A stretch of DNA of 7,325 nt, from assembly GCA_937921525.1 (NCBI GenBank), contig CAKZUM010000656.1, forward strand, positions 1 through 7,325, given 5' to 3'. Shown here piece by piece: positions 1-5,704 of this stretch. The stretch comes from an uncultured Saprospiraceae bacterium (lineage in GTDB: Bacteria > Bacteroidota > Bacteroidia > Chitinophagales > Saprospiraceae). Position 1 is the stretch's first letter, and each line of letters opens with the position of its first letter. The notes below the pieces were generated by a model. That model was not told where the DNA came from. It worked only from the letters and a program-made list of their open reading frames with translations, and ran no database searches. The position numbers and the translations under genes were made by a program.

Positions 1-1308
1 TGGAATACCAATAATAGGCACTAGCCCCATAGTCATTCCTATATTGATAAAGAAATGAATAAAGATAATACCAGCAATCCCATAACAATAATAACTAGAG
101 AAATTGGAACGTTGTCGTTCGCCAATAACAGTGAGGCGATATAGGAGCATTAGAAACAAAAGCATAATAGACATACTCCCCAAAAAGCCCTGCTCCTCTC
201 CTATTGTGCAAAAAATAAAGTCGGTAGAATTTTCAGGGACATAATCTAGCTTGGTCATCACGCCCTTTAGAAACCCTTTCCCTTCTAATCCTCCAGACCC
301 AATCGCATATTTAGATTGTAATACATTATACAAAGAGCCTCTTGGATCACATTTGCTTGGATTTAACCAAACATTTATTCGTTCTTGTTGGTGAGATTTT
401 AATGCATTATTAAAAGCATAGTTTGCAGAATACCCCAGTCCTACACCTGCAATTAAAAACCCATAAAAAACAGTAACTAATCTTTGTTTCCGATCTGTCC
501 ATAACAAGTAAGCAACCGTTGTCAATATCACAAAACTTCCAACAATGGCCTCTAACATATAGTCTTGGCTACCCAAATAAATAGCAATAATCGCCACCAC
601 TAAACTTCCTAAAAAAGGATAAAAAGGCTTTTTTAAATTGAATGTAAAAACAACGATTGATAATAACAGCATACCTAACAAGATATACGTGATGGGATAC
701 ATCAAAGCTAGTATCAATATCGCTGTAATAAACCCACCCACTAAATAATACGTAGAAGACATACCTGCTCGATAGAGCATAATCAAAAATGAAGCAAAGA
801 CTAGTGCCGATCCCGCATCTGGCTGAAGCATAATCAATGCCATTGGAAGGACCATAATACCTATAGCAATCAGTTGATGTCGGCTTTTTTTTAAGCTTGT
901 TCCGTAAGAACTTAGATAGCTGCTCAATGCTAAACAGGTAGCAAATTTTGCAAATTCGGAAGGTTGAAAAGCGAAACCAAGTACATTAAACCAAGATCTG
1001 GCACCATTGATTTTAGTACCTACAAAGACCACCGCCAATAAGAGGAGCATGGACAATATATAGATAACCACAGAAAACGTTTGCCAGAATTTCCAATCTA
1101 TCACAAATATCAACAGCATTACTACTAAAGAAATACCAATCCAAACTGTTTGTCGACCAACTTGTCGTGTCAAAAAAGAGCCTATTCCACCGTCATACCC
1201 ATCTCCATATCCCACGGTATAGATCATCAACCACCCTACTACTACTAAGCAGATGTAAAGAGAAAAGGTTATCCAATCTAAATTTCTATCACTACCTGAA
1301 AGGCTCAT
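1..1308 (-). CDS. rodA: RodA, SEDS-family peptidoglycan glycosyltransferase (C-terminus cut off by window edge)
   Basis: I translated this reading frame by hand from the minus strand: 436 codons from an ATG at 1308 to the left edge with no stop. The product is a polytopic membrane protein. SEDS landmarks are visible: GARSW at about residues 102-106, QPSEFAKFA at 115-123, LQPDAGSALVF at 161-171, AIGSGGLEGKG at about 335-345, and VPENSTDFIF at 357-366. D363 in the last motif matches the conserved extracellular Asp needed for RodA polymerase activity. The frame leaves the window at GIP, where the family normally continues into PLPFxSYGGSS, so only the last part is missing. RodA polymerises lipid II into glycan strands with a class B PBP2 in the elongasome. 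No promoter was found directly upstream; the SPOR gene lies 154 bases upstream on the same strand, so co-transcription is plausible. The usual partner gene mrdA (PBP2) is not the upstream neighbour. Identity is certain; the start is probable. Confidence 0.95.
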   Translation of the reverse strand, partial: MSLSGSDRNLDWITFSLYICLVVVGWLMIYTVGYGDGYDGGIGSFLTRQVGRQTVWIGISLVVMLLIFVIDWKFWQTFSVVIYILSMLLLLAVVFVGTKINGARSWFNVLGFAFQPSEFAKFATCLALSSYLSSYGTSLKKSRHQLIAIGIMVLPMALIMLQPDAGSALVFASFLIMLYRAGMSSTYYLVGGFITAILILALMYPITYILLGMLLLSIVVFTFNLKKPFYPFLGSLVVAIIAIYLGSQDYMLEAIVGSFVILTTVAYLLWTDRKQRLVTVFYGFLIAGVGLGYSANYAFNNALKSHQQERINVWLNPSKCDPRGSLYNVLQSKYAIGSGGLEGKGFLKGVMTKLDYVPENSTDFIFCTIGEEQGFLGSMSIMLLFLMLLYRLTVIGERQRSNFSSYYCYGIAGIIFIHFFINIGMTMGLVPIIGIP

Positions 1309-1332
1309 TAATGCTGCTTTGCTTGTTAATTT

Positions 1333-1455
1333 TAGAACAGAGAGTAGAGACCGTTGCACTGAGAGAATAGAGACGGATTTGTTTGTAATTGAAAAGAATT
1401 CGTTGTTTTTTAAACGAAATACATCTCTACTCTCTATTCTCTGCTCTCTGTTCTA
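1333..1455. repeat. Self-complementary purine/pyrimidine repeat between the SPOR gene and rodA (copy A)
   Basis: The 12 bases TAGAACAGAGAG at 1333-1344 are exactly complementary to CTCTCTGTTCTA at 1444-1455. Inner stretches pair as well: AGAGAATAGAGA at 1362-1373 with 1431-1442. On the rodA-coding strand the element starts as a purine run of AGAACAGAG/AGCAGAG/AATAGAG type, then has TTTCGTTT, and ends in the complementary pyrimidine run. If transcribed from the SPOR gene into rodA, it could fold into a long stem-loop with several alternative pairings 25 bases before the rodA start. Part of it recurs inverted at 1970-2029. No transposase accompanies it. Confidence 0.7.
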
Positions 1456-1462
1456 TAAAAAA

Positions 1463-1849
1463 CTACTTCAATAATTCTTCTGGCTTAAAACGATCTTTTG
1501 CTAAGTAGGCTTCCCCATAATATTGCTTGAGCTGGTTCAAGGCATAGGTCGCTTCTAATTTATTCGCATACGCTCCCGCTCTTAGTCGATACCAAGGACT
1601 TGCATGTACCCAATCTACTGGAATGGCTGGATAGCGACTCTTAAATAAGCCCCTCGCATTTTCTAACTTATTTCTATCCGTGGTAGAATATATTTGAATT
1701 CGCCAACCTTCTACTGTCTCCGTCAATCTATTCAATTCTATATGTTTATTCATCAATTGTGTTACCATTGGGTCTTCTGTAACATTGATATCTTGTGCCC
1801 AAATACTAAGGCTTAAAAAACATAAGCCGATTATTAAGAGATATTTCAT
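1463..1849 (-). CDS. Small exported SPOR-domain protein
   Basis: A 128-residue protein. Residues 1-18 form a signal peptide (MKYLLIIGLCFLSLSIWAQ, cleavage likely after WAQ), so the mature protein is periplasmic or outer-membrane associated. It has no lipobox Cys. A short linker (about 20-46) is followed by a SPOR domain at about 47-122. Supporting features are GWRIQIYSTTDRNKLENAR (first strand and helix), the central WYRLRAGAY, typical of the second repeat of the fold, and the closing helix and strand with YLAKDRF. SPOR domains bind peptidoglycan glycan strands lacking stem peptides, usually at division sites. The gene is upstream of rodA on the same strand, which fits a cell-wall role. A promoter-like box lies about 27 bases upstream of the ATG; there is no strong Shine-Dalgarno. 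The gene is bracketed by inverted copies of a purine-rich repeat. The family is well supported, but I do not recognise a specific named gene. Confidence 0.9.
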   Translation of the reverse strand: MKYLLIIGLCFLSLSIWAQDINVTEDPMVTQLMNKHIELNRLTETVEGWRIQIYSTTDRNKLENARGLFKSRYPAIPVDWVHASPWYRLRAGAYANKLEATYALNQLKQYYGEAYLAKDRFKPEELLK

Positions 1850-1875
1850 AATTTCTTTTTCTTAGAAGTTATTTA

Positions 1876-1883
1876 CAAAGTTA
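1876..1883 (-). promoter_or_regulatory. Bacteroidota-type -7 box for the SPOR gene, with flanking direct repeats
   Basis: On the minus strand this reads TAACTTTG, a match to the Bacteroidota -7 consensus TAnnTTTG, and it would give a short leader of about 20 bases. The expected -33 TTTG is weak: TTCG lies about 21 bases upstream. The decamer AGAAGTTATT (plus strand) occurs twice, at 1864-1873 and 1894-1903. The copies are exactly 30 bases apart, on either side of the -7 box, and could be an operator pair. The promoter is reasonably likely; the operator is a guess. Confidence 0.5.
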
Positions 1884-1969
1884 CTATTATATCAGAAGTT
1901 ATTCCGAAGGAGTAAATATAAAGTCTTAGCTTTAACGCTATTTTTACATTTTTGAGAAAAGGATTTTAA

Positions 1970-2029
1970 AGAACAGAGAAGCGAGAGCAGAGAACAGAGA
2001 TACATTTCGTTTATAAAACGACCAAATTC
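1970..2029 (+). repeat. Purine-rich repeat, copy B (inverted relative to copy A)
   Basis: By hand alignment about 47 of 60 positions match the reverse complement of 1396-1454. Both copies begin AGAACAGAGA, continue with an AGAG-rich purine run, then share ATTTCGTTTA, an A-run and a final AATTC. This copy contains a small stem (CGTTT 2008-2012 with AAACG 2016-2020) and is followed directly by the palindrome GTTTGCAAAC at 2034-2043. It lacks the complementary second arm of copy A. Confidence 0.65.
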
Positions 2030-2093
2030 CGTTGTTTGCAAACGAAAAGTCAAAATCGTAATATGTAATTCATTGGAAAATGTTTGGGTCGAT

Positions 2094-2116
2094 GGTTGAA
2101 GCTTGTAACTTCAACC
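2094..2116. repeat. Hairpin 1 inside the palindromic element
   Basis: GGTTGAAG at 2094-2101 pairs perfectly with CTTCAACC at 2109-2116 around a 7-base loop. It shares the core TTGTAACTT with hairpin 2 (core starts at 2103 and 2132). It has no T-run, so a transcription terminator is unlikely. Confidence 0.75.
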
Positions 2117-2125
2117 TAATATTTT

Positions 2126-2142
2126 GAAAGTTTGTAACTTTC
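2126..2142. repeat. Hairpin 2 inside the palindromic element
   Basis: GAAAGTT at 2126-2132 pairs perfectly with AACTTTC at 2136-2142 around a 3-base loop. It is a shorter variant of hairpin 1 with the same TTGTAACTT core. Confidence 0.75.
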
Positions 2143-2295
2143 TTCCACTAATACATATTATAAAAATGACTTTTCGTTCGCCCTAATCCATACAGTGATG
2201 AATAGTTAAACGTCAGAATTAAATAGATTTTGCTTCCCTAACAATCAGAAAACATATTTTACCTGTTTTAAACCTACCCTATAAGAATATTACAA

Positions 2296-2303
2296 TATAT
2301 TTG
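2296..2303 (+). promoter_or_regulatory. Candidate -7 box for the peptidoglycan-binding repeat protein
   Basis: TATATTTG fits the Bacteroidota -7 consensus TAnnTTTG. No convincing TTTG lies 17-23 bases upstream, so the call is weak. If used, it implies a leader of about 175 bases before the ATG at 2486. The rest of 2182-2485 is AT-rich, with no gene seen and only the short direct repeat at 2354-2382. Confidence 0.35.
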
Positions 2304-2353
2304 CATTCAAAGTCACAGATCTACCTTAAAAATTCGTTACTTCACTACGGTAT

Positions 2354-2382
2354 ATATAGTCTAAAATACATATAGTCTAAAA
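2354..2382 (+). repeat. Tandem 13-base direct repeat in the leader of the repeat-protein gene
   Basis: ATATAGTCTAAAA occurs at 2354-2366 and again at 2370-2382, 16 bases apart. It lies downstream of the candidate promoter and upstream of the coding sequence. It may be a protein- or RNA-level regulatory site, or simple slippage in AT-rich DNA. Confidence 0.45.
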
Positions 2383-2485
2383 AATAATTCTCAACACTTT
2401 ATCAACCCATTAACAAAAAGACAAGCCAATCCATGTTATTCGATTAGCTATTTTTATATTTTAAACCTAAAAATTATTGAACTTT

Positions 2486-4285
2486 ATGAGCAAGCTATGC
2501 CAATTAACCATACTTTTCTGTTTGGTGTTTTCTGTATCTGCTTTTGCACAGCCTTCTAATTTACCTGAAAATACAGAACCAGGAAAGTGTTACGCAAAAT
2601 GTTTGATCCCTGATGAATTTGATTTAGCAACTTCTCAAATCGAGACAAAAGCAGCTTACACAAAACTAGATGTGATCGCTCCATCTACGGAAACGATTAC
2701 TCGTCAAGTAATGGTCAAGGCACCTGGAAGTGAATTAGTTCCTGTACCGCCTACTTATGAAACGGTTACAGAACAAGTCTTAATTAAGCCAGAGAGCAAG
2801 CAACTAATACCTGTTCCTGCTACTTATGAAACCTATACGGAGACGATCTTAGTTCAACCTGCTAGTACGAGAATTGTACCTGTAGCTGGTAGCTACGCTC
2901 CTGTTACAGATAATCAAGTTTATGTAGGAACACCGGGTGGAGTGAGTAATGGCAAAGGAAGTAACCCAGGATCTTTTAATCCAGCAGATTTAGATGCAGT
3001 TGGTTCTGCCCTTGCGACACAATCTGTTCCTTCTAGTGGTGTTATCAATCGTGGTGGAGCAGGAAACGGAGCTGGTGCTGGTGCTGGAAATGGTGGTGCT
3101 AACGGAGCTAGTGCTAGTGGCGCAGTAAATTATACAACTAGTGGTGCTGCTGGTTCAAGTGCTTATGGTAGTAGTGCAGAGCAATTAGCTACAGTAGGTA
3201 CAATAATGCCTTATTTAATAAAAGCTGCATCTGTAAGAATTGACCGAGTTCCAATGGAATATGAGTCTGTTACAGAGACAGTAGAATTAAAACCATCTAC
3301 TACTAAGTGGGTAAAGAGACAAGCCGATAAGAATTGTTTATCTGCTGATCCAAATGATTGTTTAGTATGGTGTTTAGTAGAAGTACCTGCAGAGTATACA
3401 ACTGTTACTAAACAAATTGCTAAAGGTTGTGCTGCTGGATATACAAGAAGTGGAAAAGAAGGGCAGTATGGTTCTACTGGTGGTAGAGATGAGTGTATTA
3501 AAGTAACTCAAATCCCTGCTCAATATGGATCAAGACAAGTAGTTCAATCAGCTCCAAGTTATAGAGAAGAAGTAATTCCTGCACAGTACAAAACAGTTAC
3601 AAAGCAAAGAATTGTAAATCCTGCAACGGTACAGGAAAAAGTGATTCCTGCAGAATATGCAACTGTAACAAAGCAAGTAGTAAAGAATCCTGCTGGCTAC
3701 GTACGAAGAGCAGTTCCTGCTGAGTATAATACGGTAAGTTTGCCACAAAGAAGTGGTCTAATGTTAAAGCCTGGTTATAGATGGACAGATTCAGGTCTTG
3801 TTTATAATCCAAATTATAACGGAGGTGGTGCTGGAAATGGCGGTGCTAATGGTGGTGCTGGCGGTTACGGTTCTACTGGTCCAATGGTGGCTGGTGATAC
3901 ACCTGTTGATCCTGCAAGCTCGGATGCTTATTCTAATTGGGATAGTGCTGGTTGCCCAACTGGTTATTCTTTCGATACAAACGATAATACTTGTAAGCGG
4001 ACTATTCAAGTTCCTGCTGAATATGCTTCTGTAACTAAAAAAGCGGTAAGTAAAAAAGGTGGATTTACAGAATGGAGAGAGGTGCTTTGTTCTGGCGATG
4101 TTACAGTATCTGTTATCCGTCAAGTACAAGATGCTTTGAGAGCAAAAGGGTATGATCCGGGACCAACAGATAATGTAATGGGATCAAGAACAAAATCTGC
4201 TTTAGTTAGATTCCAAAAAGATAATGGTCTTCCTGTAGGTCAGTTAGATTTCCAAACATTGAAAGCGTTGGGGGTTAATTACTAA
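2486..4285 (+). CDS. Exported Tyr-x-Thr-Val-Thr repeat protein with C-terminal peptidoglycan-binding domain
   Basis: I start at the ATG at 2486 (599 residues); a TTG nine bases upstream is also in frame but less likely. Residues 1-22 are a signal peptide (LFCLVFSVSAFAQ, cleavage after FAQ). The mature protein opens with PGKCYAKCLIPDEFD, a start I associate with Bacteroidota envelope repeat proteins. It then carries about ten degenerate repeats of about 23 residues, of the form P-A-x-Y-x-T-V-T-[E/K]-Q. They occur at about 58-140, 255-275, 300-420 and 508-525. Two Gly/Ala/Asn linkers interrupt them (190-213 and 446-460; bases 3053-3124 and 3821-3865), sharing GAGNGGANG. Residues 535-599 form a PG_binding_1-type three-helix domain (IRQVQDALRAKGYDPGPTD, then TKSALVRFQKDNGLPVGQLD). 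Ten Cys remain in the mature protein, which could form disulfides. Likely role: a wall-anchored envelope protein. The gene is monocistronic, with its own terminator. The domain call is firm; the function of the repeats is unknown. Confidence 0.88.
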   Translation: MSKLCQLTILFCLVFSVSAFAQPSNLPENTEPGKCYAKCLIPDEFDLATSQIETKAAYTKLDVIAPSTETITRQVMVKAPGSELVPVPPTYETVTEQVLIKPESKQLIPVPATYETYTETILVQPASTRIVPVAGSYAPVTDNQVYVGTPGGVSNGKGSNPGSFNPADLDAVGSALATQSVPSSGVINRGGAGNGAGAGAGNGGANGASASGAVNYTTSGAAGSSAYGSSAEQLATVGTIMPYLIKAASVRIDRVPMEYESVTETVELKPSTTKWVKRQADKNCLSADPNDCLVWCLVEVPAEYTTVTKQIAKGCAAGYTRSGKEGQYGSTGGRDECIKVTQIPAQYGSRQVVQSAPSYREEVIPAQYKTVTKQRIVNPATVQEKVIPAEYATVTKQVVKNPAGYVRRAVPAEYNTVSLPQRSGLMLKPGYRWTDSGLVYNPNYNGGGAGNGGANGGAGGYGSTGPMVAGDTPVDPASSDAYSNWDSAGCPTGYSFDTNDNTCKRTIQVPAEYASVTKKAVSKKGGFTEWREVLCSGDVTVSVIRQVQDALRAKGYDPGPTDNVMGSRTKSALVRFQKDNGLPVGQLDFQTLKALGVNY

Positions 4286-4317
4286 TCTAAAAGGCTCCTA
4301 ATTTAGATACGCTATAA

Positions 4318-4353
4318 GCGGTAAGGTAATTCAATTTACTTTACCGCTTTTTT
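4318..4353 (+). terminator. Intrinsic terminator of the repeat-protein gene
   Basis: GCGGTAAGGTAA at 4318-4329 pairs with TTACTTTACCGC at 4336-4347 (12 pairs, one G-U) around a 6-base loop. Six T follow at 4348-4353. It starts 33 bases after the stop codon. Confidence 0.9.
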
Positions 4354-4626
4354 AATGTTCTGCTACAAGTAAATAGCATTAATTAGTCTTATTCAGAGTT
4401 TTTCTTAATAAAAATATTATTACCCTGAACTTTAAAGTAGGTATATAGTATATTAAGCAATATTAAATTTTGTTTTAAAAATTAACCTTACTTAATAATT
4501 TAAGAATAATAATTTAACTGATAATAACTTAATCGTTAAAAGAATTTTGCTCCTAACTAATTAACAATCAATTAATTACATACACAAAATCTAAAATCAT
4601 TTGAAAAAACAGTTATTTTTTTTGAC
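4354..4626. other. AT-rich intergenic stretch without a recognisable gene
   Basis: This stretch has a very high A+T content and many short TTAA/AATTAA palindromes (for example CTTAA at 4491-4495 with TTAAG at 4500-4504). These are expected by chance in such composition. I see no RNA gene, no credible reading frame and no repeat shared with the rest of the window. It may serve as upstream AT-rich DNA for the promoter at 4627-4658. Confidence 0.6.
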
Positions 4627-4658
4627 TTTGTAAATTAAAATCAAATGGCATACTTTTG
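4627..4658 (+). promoter_or_regulatory. Bacteroidota-type promoter for the PUR-alpha-like gene
   Basis: TTTG at 4627-4630, a 20-base spacer, and TACTTTTG at 4651-4658 match the -33/-7 consensus (TTTG and TAnnTTTG) recognised by the primary sigma factor of Bacteroidota. Transcription should start near 4664, leaving a leader of about 100 bases before the GTG at 4763. This is the best promoter match in the window. Confidence 0.8.
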
Positions 4659-4762
4659 TACTATTGAAATAATTGTTGTTACTTCGTAAAAGTTTTTTAA
4701 ATCAACCTATTTAAAGAACTTCCTATCGGATAATTTCTTTTTTATAACTAAATTTTAAAACA

Positions 4763-5227
4763 GTGGATAACGAGAGAAACCAGAGAAGATTTGAGAGTGT
4801 ATTCTCAAAGAAAGTGAGAGCTGGGAAAAGAAGAACCTACTTTTTTGATGTACGTAGAACTAAAGGAGACGATTACTACTTGACGTTAACTGAAAGTACT
4901 AGGCGTTTTAATGGAGATGGGTATGAGCGACACAAGATTTTCCTTTATAAGGAAGATTTCAACAGATTTATGTCTACCTTAGAAGAAGTGGTATCACATG
5001 TAAAAGAAGAATTGATGCCTGATTATGATTACGATGAGTACACACGTCGTCATGAAGAGTATGAAGCAAGAAGAGCTGCTGGAGAATTTGATAATCCTGA
5101 GGGTTCTTTCAATAACGAAGGAAATGCTCCAACAGAAACCACCGAAACTACTGTAGAAGAAGTTAAAGAAACTACTTCTACTCCTAAAGACCCAGAATTA
5201 GAGTCAGAAGATGATATTTCTTGGTAA
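4763..5227 (+). CDS. PUR-alpha-like (DUF3276) nucleic-acid-binding protein
   Basis: A 154-residue protein starting at GTG. The frame upstream is closed by a stop at 4745 and offers no ATG, and the next Met is residue 70, so GTG is the only start that keeps the domain. Residues 9-82 form a PUR repeat of the bacterial DUF3276 type: F-x-S-V-F-S-K-K-V-R-A-G-K-R-R-T-Y-F-F-D-V, then DDYYLTLTES and the helix-strand segment HKIFLYKEDFNRFMSTLEE. Such domains bind single-stranded DNA or RNA through basic and aromatic residues on a curved sheet and usually dimerise. Residues 83-154 are a disordered, acidic and Thr-rich tail ending in ESEDDISW. It is cytoplasmic. The gene has its own promoter at 4627-4658 and is followed by a terminator-like hairpin, with rbfA next. 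The RNA- or DNA-binding role is inferred from the family; the cellular target is unknown. Confidence 0.88.
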   Translation: MDNERNQRRFESVFSKKVRAGKRRTYFFDVRRTKGDDYYLTLTESTRRFNGDGYERHKIFLYKEDFNRFMSTLEEVVSHVKEELMPDYDYDEYTRRHEEYEARRAAGEFDNPEGSFNNEGNAPTETTETTVEEVKETTSTPKDPELESEDDISW

Positions 5228-5260
5228 TTAATAGAAACTTTTTCTAGTAAAAATATGTTA

Positions 5261-5292
5261 AGCTAAGTCGAGTACTCGATTTAGCTTTTTTT
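5261..5292 (+). terminator. Intrinsic terminator or attenuator between the PUR-alpha-like gene and rbfA
   Basis: AGCTAAGTCGAG at 5261-5272 pairs with CTCGATTTAGCT at 5275-5286 (12 possible pairs, one G-U; the innermost would open to form the loop). Six T follow at 5287-5292. It ends 24 bases before the rbfA ATG, which leaves almost no space for a separate rbfA promoter downstream of it. Confidence 0.85.
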
Positions 5293-5316
5293 AATTGAAG
5301 TTGTTTAAAAATACCA

Positions 5317-5694
5317 ATGGCAAAGGAATCAAAAAGACAATTACAAATTTCTGAGGTTATAAGGCGTAATTTCAGTATTGTATTGCAACAAGAAGGTGGT
5401 TATATCTATGGGACAGAAGCCTTGGTAACAGTTACGACTGTTAAGGTTACGCCAGATTTGAGTTTGGCAAAAATATATCTAAGTGTTTATAATACAGAAG
5501 ACAAGGAAGCGATCATCCTATTATTGGAAGAGGAATATGCAAGATTAAAACAAGCGCTAGCTTCTAGGATCAAAAAACAAACTAGACGCATTCCTAATTT
5601 TAGTATGTATCTAGATGATACCTTAGATGAGATGTATAAACTCAATCATGTCTTCGATAACTTAAATAAAGAGAAGAAATCGGAAGAAGAGTAG
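5317..5694 (+). CDS. rbfA: Ribosome-binding factor A
   Basis: A 125-residue protein, close to the usual RbfA length (about 110-130). RbfA is a cytoplasmic KH-fold protein that binds the 30S subunit during late maturation of 16S rRNA and matters most in cold growth. Supporting features are the N-terminal SKRQLQISEVIRRNFSIVLQ, the strand block ALVTVTTVKVTPDLSLAKIYLSVY (VTxVxxxxDLxxAKVYxS is a family hallmark), the helix region with LASRIKKQTRRIPNFSMYLDDT (family: ...R..P.L.F..D.S), and a charged C-terminal tail. The ATG follows a weak AT-rich leader without a Shine-Dalgarno. The PUR-alpha-like gene lies 89 bases upstream on the same strand, with a terminator-like hairpin between. It converges with the LVIVD gene downstream. 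Identification is firm. Confidence 0.93.
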   Translation: MAKESKRQLQISEVIRRNFSIVLQQEGGYIYGTEALVTVTTVKVTPDLSLAKIYLSVYNTEDKEAIILLLEEEYARLKQALASRIKKQTRRIPNFSMYLDDTLDEMYKLNHVFDNLNKEKKSEEE

Positions 5695-5704
5695 TTTAAT
5701 AAAT

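Larger units (their letters stand above)
2038..2181. repeat. 144-base palindromic element with imperfect terminal inverted repeats and two internal hairpins
   Basis: The outer 30 bases (2038-2067) and the reverse complement of 2152-2181 match at 24 of 30 positions without gaps. Both arms contain AACGAAAAGTCA and, at the same spacing, TAATATGTA. Between the arms lie two tandem hairpins 29 bases apart. There is no room for a coding sequence. The architecture resembles a small non-autonomous element (MITE or REP-like doublet). No target-site duplication was obvious. Confidence 0.6.

Noticed and set aside
1167..1370. Plus-strand open frame of 67 codons opposite the start of rodA
   Set aside because: It lies antisense to the hydrophobic rodA N-terminus and runs into the non-coding repeat. 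Its product is low-complexity with no recognisable domain.
2094..2142. Two similar units 29 bases apart, suggestive of a minimal CRISPR array
   Set aside because: There are only two units, each is itself a hairpin, and they sit symmetrically inside a larger inverted repeat. No cas genes are near.
2434..2448. Tiny leader frame ATG-TTA-TTC-GAT-TAG before the repeat-protein gene
   Set aside because: Four codons without a ribosome-binding signal, and no paired attenuator structure follows.
2477..2485. TTG at 2477 as the start of the repeat protein
   Set aside because: The ATG at 2486 gives a signal peptide beginning MSKLCQ, which is well formed. Starting at TTG adds only three residues.
3548..4129. 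Several open frames overlapping the repeat-protein gene on both strands
   Set aside because: They are shadows of the biased, repetitive codons of the real gene and have no start signals or homologous features of their own.
4354..4626. Short TTAA-type palindromes in the AT-rich gap
   Set aside because: They are expected by chance at this base composition and show no consistent spacing or shared motif.
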